Of a DNA stretch of 64,000 nucleotides, positions 51,307-59,634 are shown piece after piece. Position numbers and translations under genes: made by a program. A model generated the notes under the pieces. That model worked only from the letters and a program-made list of their open reading frames with translations, was not told the DNA's origin and did no database searches. The DNA is from Nonomuraea glycinis (GTDB lineage Bacteria; Actinomycetota; Actinomycetes; Streptosporangiales; Streptosporangiaceae). The first letter of the stretch is position 1. Every line of letters starts with the position of its first letter. The DNA lies in assembly GCF_014646515.1 (NCBI RefSeq), contig NZ_BMNK01000007.1, forward strand, positions 374,398-438,397, read 5' to 3'.

Positions 51307-52260
51307 GTGGGCTGGGATGCGTTACCTCTGGTGGACGCCGTCGATGAGCGGCCGCTGATCGAGCGGCGGGCCGTGGTGCGTGACGGGTTCTATGAGATGC
51401 AGGTCCGCACGGTGATCGAGCGGGTGCCGGGGTCCGCGGGCATCGCGCAGCGGTGGGCGGTGTCCCCCTACCGTGGTTGCGCCCATGCTTGCCGCGGCTG
51501 CGGTGCCCGCGGCGGGCATCGCCGGTTGGGGCTGGACGCGGGGGTGGATTTCGACACGCGGGTCGTGGTGAAGGCGAACGCGGTGGAGCGGCTGGGCGTC
51601 GAGTTGGGCCGGTGGGGTGGTGAGGCGCTGGCGGTGGGGGTGAGTGGTGACTGTTATCAGGAGGCGGAGCGTACGTACCGGTTGATGCCGGGGATCGTGG
51701 CGGCGCTGGCGGGGGCGGCGGTGCCGTTCACGGTGTATACGAGGAGTCCGCTGGTGCTGCGGGACGCGGCGTTGCTGGCGCGGGCGGGTGCGCAGGTGGC
51801 GGTGTCGATCGCGTTCGTGGACGAGCGGATCCGGCGGGCGGTGGAGCCGGGTGCGGTGGGTGCGCAGGCGCGGCTGGAGTTGGTGGCGTCGCTGGTGGAG
51901 GCGGGGGTGGAGTGCCGGGTGCTGATGGCTCCGGTGTTGCCGTTGCTGAGTGATGGGGCGGATCAGCTGGAGGCGACGGTGCGGCGGATCGCGGCGGCGG
52001 GTGCGGTGGCGGTGGAGCCGGTGGTGTTGCGGTTGCCGGTGGGGACGCGGGCGTGGTTCGTGGAGTGGCTGGGGCGGGCGCGTCCGGAGTTGGTGGGGCG
52101 TTATGAGGAGCTGTATGACGGGGCGGGGTTCCCCTCCCCCGATTATGAGCGGCGGATCTTGGGGCAGATCGGGCAGTTGGGCCGGCGCTACGGGGTGCCG
52201 GTGGGGTCGGTGGTGGCGCGGGTGCGGGAGCCGCGGTTTCCGCAGTTGACTGTGGTGTGA
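51307..52260 (+). CDS. radical SAM protein, Rv2578c family
   Basis: About 317 aa. The iron-sulfur motif CAHACRGC (CxxxCxxC) lies near residue 60 in SPYRGCAHACRGCGAR. A TIM-barrel-like core follows, with VGVSGDCYQEAERTYRLMPG and ISIAF-like strand. It resembles the spore photoproduct lyase-like Rv2578c group of actinomycetes, whose reaction is unknown. GTG 51307 is favoured. A longer frame from 51136 runs through the divergent SMR promoter. It ends 137 bp before hhyS and is not clearly part of the hydrogenase operon. Confidence 0.88.
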   Translation: MGWDALPLVDAVDERPLIERRAVVRDGFYEMQVRTVIERVPGSAGIAQRWAVSPYRGCAHACRGCGARGGHRRLGLDAGVDFDTRVVVKANAVERLGVELGRWGGEALAVGVSGDCYQEAERTYRLMPGIVAALAGAAVPFTVYTRSPLVLRDAALLARAGAQVAVSIAFVDERIRRAVEPGAVGAQARLELVASLVEAGVECRVLMAPVLPLLSDGADQLEATVRRIAAAGAVAVEPVVLRLPVGTRAWFVEWLGRARPELVGRYEELYDGAGFPSPDYERRILGQIGQLGRRYGVPVGSVVARVREPRFPQLTVV

Positions 52261-52397
52261 CGCGGGGAGGTTGCATCCCTTGCTCCGGCGTGTGTCCTGA
52301 CTGGTGTGGTTTGTGGGGCCTCGTGCTGAGGTAGAGCACTACTCAGAGTCACGTTCCGGACGCCGTGGGTGTCCGGGCGGGGTGAGGGGGTGGTGGC

Positions 52398-53441
52398 ATG
52401 AGCGCGGTCACGCCGCAGGCGGGGGTCGACGAGGTTCACATTCTGTGGACGTCGGAGGGCATGAGCTGTGACGGGGACACGGTGTCGGTCACGGCCGCGG
52501 GGCTGCCGAGCATCGAGGAGGTGCTGCTCGGGTTGGTGCCGGGGTTGCCGAAGGTGCATCTGCACAACAAGGTGCTGGCGCCGGAGGTGGGCGCGGAGTT
52601 CATGGCGGCCTTCCATCGGGCGGCGGAGGGTGAGCTGGGGCCGTACATCTTCGTGGTGGAGGGGTCGATCCCGAACGAGCACATCAACGGCGAGGGGTTC
52701 TGGACGTCGATGGGCAATGATCCGGTGACGGGTCAGCCGATCACGGTGAACGAGTGGATCGACAGGCTGGCGCCGGGTGCGTGGGCTGTGGTGGCGATCG
52801 GCACGTGTGCGGCGTACGGCGGTATTCATGCGATGGCGGGTAATCCGACGGGGAGCATGGGGCTGGCGGATTATCTCGGGGAGGGGTTCCGGTCGGCGGG
52901 TGGGTTGCCGATCGTGAACGTGCCGGGGTGCCCGGTGCAGCCGGACAATTTCATGGAGACGCTGACCTGGTTGCTGTATCAGGTGGCGGGGCTGGCGCCG
53001 ATGATTCCGCTGGATCGGCAGTTGCGGCCGACGTGGTTGTTCGGCAAGACGGTGCACGAGGGGTGTGACCGGGCGGGTTATTACGAGCAGGGGGATTTCG
53101 CGCGGGATTACAACTCGCCGAAGTGCCAGGTGCGGATCGGCTGCTGGGGGCCGGTGGTGAACTGCAATGTCACCAAGCGCGGCTGGATGGACGGTATCGG
53201 TGGGTGCCCGAATGTGGGCGGGATCTGTATCGGCTGCACGATGCCTGGTTTTCCGGACAAGTTCATGCCGTTCATGGATGAGCCGCCGGGCGGGTCTTTG
53301 TCGGCGGGGATGGCGTCGATGTACGGGGGGTTGGTGCGCAGTCTTCGGGCGATCACCAACAAGTCGGCCAACAAGGAGCCGAAGTGGCGGCACAACGGCC
53401 GGCGATTGACGAGCGGCTACGATCCCCGCTGGCGGGGCTAG
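52398..53441 (+). CDS. hhyS: NiFe hydrogenase group 1h small subunit
   Basis: 347 aa electron-transfer subunit of the actinobacterial-type high-affinity, oxygen-tolerant H2-uptake hydrogenase. There is no Tat signal, as is usual for group 1h. Proximal cluster ligands are in GMSCDGD, where the usual CxxC is CxxD, then IGTCAAYGG and VPGCPVQPDN. The medial and distal cluster region has KTVHEGCDRAGY, IGCWGPVVNC and GCPNVGGICIGCTMPGFPDK. Preceded by GGTGAGGGGG and about 135 bp of leader. It oxidises atmospheric H2 together with HhyL and is co-transcribed with it. Confidence 0.96.
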   Translation: MSAVTPQAGVDEVHILWTSEGMSCDGDTVSVTAAGLPSIEEVLLGLVPGLPKVHLHNKVLAPEVGAEFMAAFHRAAEGELGPYIFVVEGSIPNEHINGEGFWTSMGNDPVTGQPITVNEWIDRLAPGAWAVVAIGTCAAYGGIHAMAGNPTGSMGLADYLGEGFRSAGGLPIVNVPGCPVQPDNFMETLTWLLYQVAGLAPMIPLDRQLRPTWLFGKTVHEGCDRAGYYEQGDFARDYNSPKCQVRIGCWGPVVNCNVTKRGWMDGIGGCPNVGGICIGCTMPGFPDKFMPFMDEPPGGSLSAGMASMYGGLVRSLRAITNKSANKEPKWRHNGRRLTSGYDPRWRG

Positions 53442-53457
53442 AAGGGGGGACGTCGAG

Positions 53458-55251
53458 GTGACGGCCCGATCAGTGCAGGCGCAGGAGACCCGCGAGCTGG
53501 TGGAGATGTCGTGGGATCCGATCACCCGGATCATCGGCAATCTGGGGATCTATACGAAGATCGATTTCAAGAATCGGGAGGTGGTGGAGTGTAAGAGCAC
53601 GTCGTCGTTGTTCCGTGGCTACAGCGTGTTCATGAAGGGGAAGGATCCGCGGGATTCGCATTTCATCACCAGCCGGATCTGTGGCATCTGTGGTGACAAT
53701 CATGCGGTCTGCTCGATCTACGCGCAGAACATGGCGTACAGGATCAAGCCGCCGCCGCTGGCCGACTGGATCATGAATCTGGGTGAGGCCGCGGAGTACA
53801 TGTTCGATCACACGCTCTTCCAGGACAACCTGGTGTTCGTCGACTACTGCGAGCAGATGGTGAAGGAGACGAATCCGAGTCTGCTGCGCCGGGCGGAGAC
53901 GACGCAGGCGCCGCGTGGTGACGTGCACGGGTATCGCACGATCGCGGACATCATGCGGGCGTTCAATCCGTTCGTCGGGGACATGTACCGCGAGGCGTTG
54001 CAGGTGAGCCGGGTGACGCGGGAGATGTGCTGCCTGATGGAGGGGCGGCATGTGCATCCGTCGACGCTGTATCCGGGTGGGGTGGGGACGGTGGCGACGC
54101 CGCAGTTGTTCACCGACTATCTGGTGCGGCTGATCAGGGTGCTGGACTTCGTGAAGAAGGCCGTGCCGATGAACGACGACGTGTTCGACTTCTTCTACGA
54201 GGCGCTGCCGGGGTATGAGGAGGTGGGTCGGCGGCGGGTGATGCTGGGCTGCTGGGGGGCGTTCCAGGATCCGGCGGTGGTGGACTACGACTACCGGCAC
54301 ATGGACGAGTGGGGCCGGGCGATGTTCGTGACGCCCGGGATCGTGCTGGACGGTGAGCTGCGCACGACGAACCTGGTCGACATCAATCTGGGGATCAGGA
54401 TCCTGCTGGGGAGCTCGTTCTACGACGACTGGGTGAGTGAGGAGCGGTTCGTCGAGCGTGACCCGCTGGGCAATCCGGTCGATCAGCGGCATCCGTGGAA
54501 CCAGACGACGCTGCCCAAGCCGCAGAAGCGGGATCTGGACGGCGGTAACTACAGCTGGGTGATGAGTCCCCGCTGGTTCGACGACCGTACCGGCGATCAT
54601 CTGGCGCTGGACACGGGGGGCGGGCCGCTGGCGCGGTTGTGGACGACGGCGCTGGCGGGGCTGGTGGACACGGGGCCGGTGCGGGCGACCGGGCGGAGCG
54701 TGGAGATCAATCTGCCGAAGAGCGCGGCGTTCCCGGAGATGCGGCTGGAGTGGCAGGTGCCGCGGTGGGCGAACACGATCGAGCGGAACCGGGCGCGGAT
54801 GTACTTCGTCGCGTACGCGGCGGCGATCGCGTTCCATTTCGTGGAGCAGGCGCTGACGGAGGTGCGGGCGGGGCGGACGAAGGTGTTCACGGACTTCGAT
54901 GTGCCGGAGGAGGCGATCGGCTGCGGGTTCCATGAGGCGGTGCGGGGGGTGCTGTCGCATCACATGGTGATCCGCGACGGGAAGATCGCGAATTATCATC
55001 CGTATCCGCCGACGCCGTGGAACGCCAGTCCGAGGGACGTGTACGGGACGCCGGGGCCGTATGAGGACGCGGTGCAGGGCATGCACATCTTCGAGGAGAA
55101 CGGGCCGGAGAACTTCAAGGGCATCGACATCATGCGGACGGTGCGGAGCTTCGATCCGTGCCTGCCGTGCGGGGTGCACATGTATCTGGGTGACGGGAAG
55201 GTGCTGCGGCAGGTGCACTCCCCCACGCTCGGGATGAGTGCGGGGGGTTAG
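53458..55251 (+). CDS. hhyL: NiFe hydrogenase group 1h large subunit
   Basis: 597 aa catalytic subunit. The active-site motifs are RICGICGDNH (L1, about residue 75) and DPCLPCGVHMYLG (L2), each giving two Cys ligands to the Ni-Fe centre. A 23-residue tail follows the His of L2 and is the expected substrate of the maturation protease encoded at 58519. GTG start 17 bp after hhyS. Group 1h assignment rests on the HhyS partner, the lack of Tat and b-type cytochrome genes, and the accessory genes downstream. Confidence 0.96.
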   Translation: MTARSVQAQETRELVEMSWDPITRIIGNLGIYTKIDFKNREVVECKSTSSLFRGYSVFMKGKDPRDSHFITSRICGICGDNHAVCSIYAQNMAYRIKPPPLADWIMNLGEAAEYMFDHTLFQDNLVFVDYCEQMVKETNPSLLRRAETTQAPRGDVHGYRTIADIMRAFNPFVGDMYREALQVSRVTREMCCLMEGRHVHPSTLYPGGVGTVATPQLFTDYLVRLIRVLDFVKKAVPMNDDVFDFFYEALPGYEEVGRRRVMLGCWGAFQDPAVVDYDYRHMDEWGRAMFVTPGIVLDGELRTTNLVDINLGIRILLGSSFYDDWVSEERFVERDPLGNPVDQRHPWNQTTLPKPQKRDLDGGNYSWVMSPRWFDDRTGDHLALDTGGGPLARLWTTALAGLVDTGPVRATGRSVEINLPKSAAFPEMRLEWQVPRWANTIERNRARMYFVAYAAAIAFHFVEQALTEVRAGRTKVFTDFDVPEEAIGCGFHEAVRGVLSHHMVIRDGKIANYHPYPPTPWNASPRDVYGTPGPYEDAVQGMHIFEENGPENFKGIDIMRTVRSFDPCLPCGVHMYLGDGKVLRQVHSPTLGMSAGG

Positions 55252-55253
55252 CG

Positions 55254-55859
55254 GTGGAGGAGCGGGAGGTCGCCGAGCGGGTGCGCCGGGTCGAGGCGCT
55301 GCTGGAGGTGGCCGACGAGCGGGCGGTGGAGCTGGCCGGGGCGCTGCTGGAGCTGTACGGGGAGGCGTTGTCGCGGGTGATGGCGACGGTATCGGCGGTA
55401 TCGGCGGTGTCGGCTCCCCTGCCGGCTCCAGGCTCTCCCGTCTCGGCTCCTGGGGCGGCTTCCGTCTCGGCTGTCTCGGCTTCGGGGGCGGTGGAGGGGC
55501 TCGTGGAGCGGGTGGCCGCTGATGAGCTGGTGTCGCATCTGCTGTTGTTGCACGGCCTGCATCCGGTGGAGGCGCGGGTGCGGGTGGAGCGGGCGGCCGA
55601 GCGGGTGGCCGGGGCGGCGGCGGAGGTCGTGGAGGTGGGTCCGGGGGTGGCCCGGGTGCGGTTGCGGCGGGCGGCGAAGGGGTGCGGCTCGTCGCGGGGA
55701 GCGCTCGGCTCGGCGCTGGAGGCGGCGGTGCGTGACGCGGCGCCGGAGATCGAGCGGGTCGAGATCGAGGTCGTGGACAGCGCGCCGCCTGCCGTGGTGA
55801 TCCCCGTGGAGGAGCTGTTCCGGGCTCCGGTACGGGGTCCGTCGGGGATGCCGGCGTGA
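55254..55859 (+). CDS. NifU-C-terminal-like hydrogenase accessory protein
   Basis: 201 aa, GTG start 3 bp after the hhyL stop. An N-terminal coiled-coil-like helix (RVRRVEALLEVADERAVEL) and a low-complexity VSA/PG-rich linker (about 40-80) are followed by a NifU C-terminal-like domain (VARVRLRRAAKGCGSSRGAL, EIERVEIEVVD). Canonical NifU-C has CxxC for cluster binding; here only one Cys (in KGCGSS) remains. It may help insert Fe-S clusters into HhyS as a dimer or act only as a scaffold. Confidence 0.78.
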   Translation: MEEREVAERVRRVEALLEVADERAVELAGALLELYGEALSRVMATVSAVSAVSAPLPAPGSPVSAPGAASVSAVSASGAVEGLVERVAADELVSHLLLLHGLHPVEARVRVERAAERVAGAAAEVVEVGPGVARVRLRRAAKGCGSSRGALGSALEAAVRDAAPEIERVEIEVVDSAPPAVVIPVEELFRAPVRGPSGMPA

Positions 55860-56689
55860 GGCCGGGCGTGACGGGCGGCGCCTTGCGCAGGCTCATCGCC
55901 GGGGAGTTGACCGGCGTCCGTCCGGGAGCCGCCACCGTGCCGCCCGCTCCCCCCGCACCACCCAGCCCCGCCCCGCCCGGTCCCGCCCCGCCGCCCGGTT
56001 ACGCGTCGTCGTCGCCGTACGACCTCGCGTCGTCGTACGACCCGGTCGGGGTGCGGGCGGGTGGCGAGAGGCGGGAGGACGGGGAGCGGTGTGAGGTGTG
56101 CGCTGCCGCCGTGGCGGCGGAGCACCGGCATCTGCTGGAGGTGGCCGGGCGGGAGCTGCGGTGTGCGTGCCGGGCCTGCGCGGTGCTGTTCGATCGGGCG
56201 GCGGCGGGTCCGGGCGGGGAGGCGCGATACGTGCTGGTGCCGGATCGCCGGTGGCTGGTGGAGGGGTTCGTGCTGGACGACGCCACCTGGGCGGAGTTGA
56301 GCATCCCGGTGCGGATGGCGTTCGTGGTGGAGGACTCGGCGACGGGGCGGGCCGTGCTGGTGTATCCGAGTCCCGGCGGGCCGGTGGAGTCGCCGCTGGA
56401 GGAGGCGACGTGGGAGCGGTTGCGGCGGGCCAATCCGGTGCTGCGCGGCCTGGCGACGGATGTCGAGGCGCTGCTGGTGAATCGTACGGGGACGGTGCGG
56501 GAGCACTGGATCGTGCCCGTCGATGACTGTTACGCGCTCGTCGGCCTGTTGCGGACCCGGTGGAAGGGGCTGGCGGGCGGGCCGGAGGTGTGGCGGGAGA
56601 TCTCGAGCTTTTTCACCGGACTACGCCGGCGGTCCAGGATCGTGCCGCCGGCGGATGACGCGCTGGGCAGGGGAAAGGGGATGGCGTGA
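55856..56689 (+). CDS. DUF5947-family hydrogenase-associated protein
   Basis: 277 aa; GTG start overlaps the previous stop. A proline-rich N-terminal stretch (about 25-50) is followed by CEVC and CRAC, which form a plausible zinc or Fe-S knuckle, and a conserved mixed domain (WAELSIPVRMAFVVEDSATG, VEALLVNRTGT, HWIVPVDDCYALVGLLR). DUF5947 proteins are found beside group 1h hydrogenases, but their role is undefined. Could be an electron-transfer partner or assembly factor. Confidence 0.75.
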   Translation: MRPGVTGGALRRLIAGELTGVRPGAATVPPAPPAPPSPAPPGPAPPPGYASSSPYDLASSYDPVGVRAGGERREDGERCEVCAAAVAAEHRHLLEVAGRELRCACRACAVLFDRAAAGPGGEARYVLVPDRRWLVEGFVLDDATWAELSIPVRMAFVVEDSATGRAVLVYPSPGGPVESPLEEATWERLRRANPVLRGLATDVEALLVNRTGTVREHWIVPVDDCYALVGLLRTRWKGLAGGPEVWREISSFFTGLRRRSRIVPPADDALGRGKGMA

Positions 56690-56916
56690 TGGCGAGGAAG
56701 AAGAGGACCGAGCCCATCGTGACCGGGCGCAGGCAGGTGCGCCCGGACGCGCCGGCGCACGTCAAGGGCGTGCGCGAGGGGAACGCGACGGGGAACTACG
56801 AGGGGCAGCAGGGGCATCTGCCGGACGGGAGGTCGACCGCGGCGCGGTCGACCGGGATCAACGCCGCGGATCGGGACGCGATCGATCCGGACATGCCCAA
56901 CCTGTCCCCCGCCTGA
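56689..56916 (+). CDS. small conserved hydrogenase-cluster protein
   Basis: 75 aa from ATG 56689, overlapping the stop of the previous gene. Highly charged N terminus (MARKKRTEPIVTGRRQVRPD), then VKGVREGNATGNYEGQQGHL and a conserved-looking tail (RSTGINAADRDAIDPDMPNL). No membrane segment, no cysteines. Probably largely disordered. Its position inside the overlapping operon suggests a role in hydrogenase assembly. Confidence 0.7.
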   Translation: MARKKRTEPIVTGRRQVRPDAPAHVKGVREGNATGNYEGQQGHLPDGRSTAARSTGINAADRDAIDPDMPNLSPA

Positions 56917-56933
56917 CTCCGGTGGACGGTTCG

Positions 56934-57578
56934 ATGACGGCCGGGGTGCCGGTGCTGTCGATGGTGGTGGACGGGGTGCGGGCGGCGGAGTACGCGGCGG
57001 TGCCCACGTTGGAGTTCATGCTGCGGATCGTGCACGCGGGCGGGCCGCCGGTGCGGTCGCTCACGCTGGACACGCAGGTGCGCATCTCCCCCGCCGGGCG
57101 GGCTTATGACGAGGCGAGCCGGGAGCGGCTCGCCGAGTTGTTCGGCCGGCGGGAGGAGTGGAGCCGGAATCTGCGGAGTCTGCTGTGGGCGCAGACGGTC
57201 ACGCAGGTGCCGGCGTTCAGCGGGGAGACGGTGGCGGCGGTGCGGCTGGCGTGCACCTATGACTTCGAGGTGGCGGTGGCGAAGTACTTTCACGGGTTGC
57301 GGGAGGGGGAGGTTCCGCTGGAGTTCCTGTTCAGCGGGACGATCTTCTATCTGGTGGAGGGGCGGCTGCTGGCCGGGCGGGTGCCGTGGGACTGCGAGGC
57401 GGGGTTCCGGATGCCGGTGCGGGCGTGGCGGGAGCTGATGGACCGGTATTTCGCCGGGAGCGCGTGGGTGCGGCTGGATCGGGAGGTGTTCGACCGGTTG
57501 TACGCCTACCGGGTGCGGCACACGCTGACCGGCTGGGACGACGTGCTGGACAGGTTGTTGAAGGAGGGCGGTGGGTGA
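56934..57578 (+). CDS. DUF6084-family hydrogenase-associated protein
   Basis: 214 aa. Conserved features are LEFMLRIVHAGGPPVRSLTL, LLWAQTVTQVPAFSG, CTYDFEVAVAKYFHGL and PLEFLFSGTIFYL, giving a beta-rich fold with no known active site. The family co-occurs with actinobacterial hydrogenases. ATG 56934 is used; GTG 56922 is an alternative. The stop overlaps the next gene's start. Confidence 0.75.
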   Translation: MTAGVPVLSMVVDGVRAAEYAAVPTLEFMLRIVHAGGPPVRSLTLDTQVRISPAGRAYDEASRERLAELFGRREEWSRNLRSLLWAQTVTQVPAFSGETVAAVRLACTYDFEVAVAKYFHGLREGEVPLEFLFSGTIFYLVEGRLLAGRVPWDCEAGFRMPVRAWRELMDRYFAGSAWVRLDREVFDRLYAYRVRHTLTGWDDVLDRLLKEGGG

Positions 57579-58522
57579 TGGACGAGCTGGATGACGAGGC
57601 GGGGCGGCTGGCGCGGGCGGTGCTGTACGAGGGGTATCTGTTGTGGCCGTATCGGCTGTCGGCGTTGAAGAACCGGCAGCGGTGGACGATCGGCGGCGTG
57701 CATCCGGAGCCGTACGGGCGGGCGCGGGCGGGGTATGCGTGGTGGTCTGGGACGCAGTGCCTGCTGGAGGCGGACACGGGCGCGGATGCGGCGGTGACGG
57801 TGCGGGTGCGGTGGCTGCATGTGGTCACGTGCGAGGCGGATCCCGTACGGGAGGGGTTTCCGCGCGAGGAGGCGGTGGAGCGGGAGGTGGCGGTGGAGCG
57901 GGAGGTGGCGGCGTTGCTGCGGGAGCCGCGGGTCGTGGAGATCGACGTGCCCGCGGGGCGTGAGGTGGCGGCCGGTGGGGTGGTGCGCTGCTGGGAGGCG
58001 TTGCGCGGCCGGGTGGAGGTGGCGGCGGAGTCGCTGCGGCCGGGGCTGGTGCGGCTGTCGGTGCGGGTGGTGAACACGACCGCGTGGTGCGGTGAGGAGC
58101 GCGGGGAGGCGATGCGGCGAACGCTGGTGGCGGCGCACACGGTGCTGCGGGCGGACGGTGGCGCTTTCGTGTCGCTGATGGATCCGCCTGAGGGGTTGCG
58201 CGGGTTCGCCGAGGGGTGCCGGAACGTGGGCGGGTGGCCGGTGCTGCTGGGTGCGGAGGGTGATCGCCGGGCGATGCTGTCGGCGCCGATCATCTTGTAC
58301 GACCACCCGCGGATCTCGCCGCAGAGCCCGGGTGATCTGTTCGACGCGACGGAGATCGATCAGTTGCTGACGTTGAGTGTGCTGGCGCTGAGCGAGGAGG
58401 AGCAGCGGGAGATCCGGGAGGGGGATCCGCGCGGGCGGGAGATTCTGGAGCGGTGTGCGGCGTTGTCGCCGGAGCAGTTGATGCGGTTGCACGGGATCGT
58501 GCGGGCGGAGCCGGCGTCGTGA
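57578..58522 (+). CDS. hydrogenase-cluster protein of unknown function
   Basis: 314 aa, starting MDELDDEAGRLARAVLYEGY. It has LLWPYRLSALKNRQRWTIGG, a beta-rich middle (VVNTTAWCGEERGEAMRRTL), LMDPPEGLRGFAEGC and HPRISPQSPGDLFDATEIDQ, where most residues look structurally constrained. An 18-bp direct repeat encodes VEREVA twice. No catalytic motif recognised. The tight overlaps on both sides (57576-57578 and 58519-58522) show co-translation with its neighbours. Confidence 0.75.
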   Translation: MDELDDEAGRLARAVLYEGYLLWPYRLSALKNRQRWTIGGVHPEPYGRARAGYAWWSGTQCLLEADTGADAAVTVRVRWLHVVTCEADPVREGFPREEAVEREVAVEREVAALLREPRVVEIDVPAGREVAAGGVVRCWEALRGRVEVAAESLRPGLVRLSVRVVNTTAWCGEERGEAMRRTLVAAHTVLRADGGAFVSLMDPPEGLRGFAEGCRNVGGWPVLLGAEGDRRAMLSAPIILYDHPRISPQSPGDLFDATEIDQLLTLSVLALSEEEQREIREGDPRGREILERCAALSPEQLMRLHGIVRAEPAS

Positions 58523-59511
58523 CGGGGCTGGGCGCGGGCGCCGGTTGCGGCGGCGACTCCCCTGACTCCTCTGACTCCCCTGACTTCCCCGGCGAGGCCG
58601 GCGCGGCGGGGTTCGACGGGGCCGGGCTGGACGGGGCTGGGCTGGATTTCTGGGCGCGGATGGAGCGGCGTGGGCCGGAGGAGGTGATGGTGGCCGGGTG
58701 GCCGGTGCGGGAGGGGTGCCGGGTGCGGTTGCGGCCGGCGCGGGCGCGGGCCGACATCATGGATCTGGTCCTGGACGGGCGGGTGGCGGTGGTGGAGTCG
58801 ATCGAGCAGGACCAGGAGGGCGTCTTTCACTTCGCGGTCACCCTGGACGACGATCCGGGGCGTGATCTCGGGCAGGCGCGGCTGCCGGGGCACCGGTTCT
58901 TCTACTCGGCCGAGGAGATCGAGCCGGTGGAGCCGGAGGAGGGTGCGGAGCGGGCGGCGCGGGTGCTGGTCGCCGGGGTGGGCAACGTGTTCTTCGGTGA
59001 TGACGGGTGGGGCGTGGAGGTGGTCCGCCGGCTCGCCGAGGAGCAGTGGTCCGGCACGGGGCCGGATGAGCTGGTGGATGTGGTGGACTTCGGCATCCGC
59101 GGCATGGATCTGGCGTACGCGCTGCAGCGGGACTACGGCCTGGTGATCATCGTGGACGCGGCGGTGCGGGGGCAGGCGCCGGGCACGATCACGGTGCTGG
59201 AGGTGGATCAGCCGCGTCATGATCTGCCGGGTTCGGACCTGCCGGAGTCGATCGGGTCGGGGCCGGTGGAGGCGCACGGCATGGATCCGGTCAGGGTGCT
59301 GCGGCTGGCCGCGGAGCTCGGCCGGGTGCCGGAGCGGGTGATCGTGATGTGCTGCGAGCCGGCGGTGGTGCCGGCGGGCGAGCCCGGCGAGGACGTGCTG
59401 GTGGAGCTGAGCGTCCCGGTGCGGGCGGCGGTCGGGCCAGCCGTCCGCCTGGTGATGGACATGATTGCGGAAAGTGCCGGGCCTGGCTCCCGGCCGGGGT
59501 GTGAGGGATGA
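58519..59511 (+). CDS. hupD: hydrogenase maturation protease fused to an N-terminal domain
   Basis: 330 aa. The C-terminal part (from about 150) is the HupD/HyaD endopeptidase: GVGNVFFGDDGWGVEVVRRL, DFGIRGMDL and EAHGMDP, holding the Ni-sensing acidic and His residues. It removes the C-terminal tail of HhyL after nickel insertion. The N-terminal half starts with Ser/Asp-Pro and Gly/Asp repeats and then a domain with VRLRPARARADIMDLVLDGR, VAVVESIEQDQEG and HRFFYSAEEIEPV. That half is not found in simple HupD proteins of about 160 aa. Confidence 0.85.
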   Translation: MTGLGAGAGCGGDSPDSSDSPDFPGEAGAAGFDGAGLDGAGLDFWARMERRGPEEVMVAGWPVREGCRVRLRPARARADIMDLVLDGRVAVVESIEQDQEGVFHFAVTLDDDPGRDLGQARLPGHRFFYSAEEIEPVEPEEGAERAARVLVAGVGNVFFGDDGWGVEVVRRLAEEQWSGTGPDELVDVVDFGIRGMDLAYALQRDYGLVIIVDAAVRGQAPGTITVLEVDQPRHDLPGSDLPESIGSGPVEAHGMDPVRVLRLAAELGRVPERVIVMCCEPAVVPAGEPGEDVLVELSVPVRAAVGPAVRLVMDMIAESAGPGSRPGCEG

Positions 59512-59522
59512 GGTGACCTGAC

Positions 59523-59630
59523 ATGAGGATGTCGCGTATCGCGGCTCTGGTCATGATTTTCGGGACGGTGGCGCTGGTCGTCCACCAGTGGCCGGAGATC
59601 ACCCGGTATCTGAAGATGAAACGGATGTAA
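59523..59630 (+). CDS. 35-aa single-span membrane peptide (DUF6893-like)
   Basis: ATG 59523 with GAGGTG at good spacing, stop TAA. One hydrophobic helix (IAALVMIFGTVALVV) and a basic tail ending RYLKMKRM. It matches the general pattern of DUF6893-type micropeptides of actinomycetes. It sits between hupD and hypA. Possibly anchors hydrogenase or a maturation factor to the membrane. Confidence 0.75.
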   Translation: MRMSRIAALVMIFGTVALVVHQWPEITRYLKMKRM

Positions 59631-59634
59631 GCGG

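Noticed and set aside
53470..55935. 821-codon minus-strand open frame
   Set aside because: Lies opposite hhyL and the NifU-like gene, is Arg/Pro/His-rich and has no domain; shadow frame.
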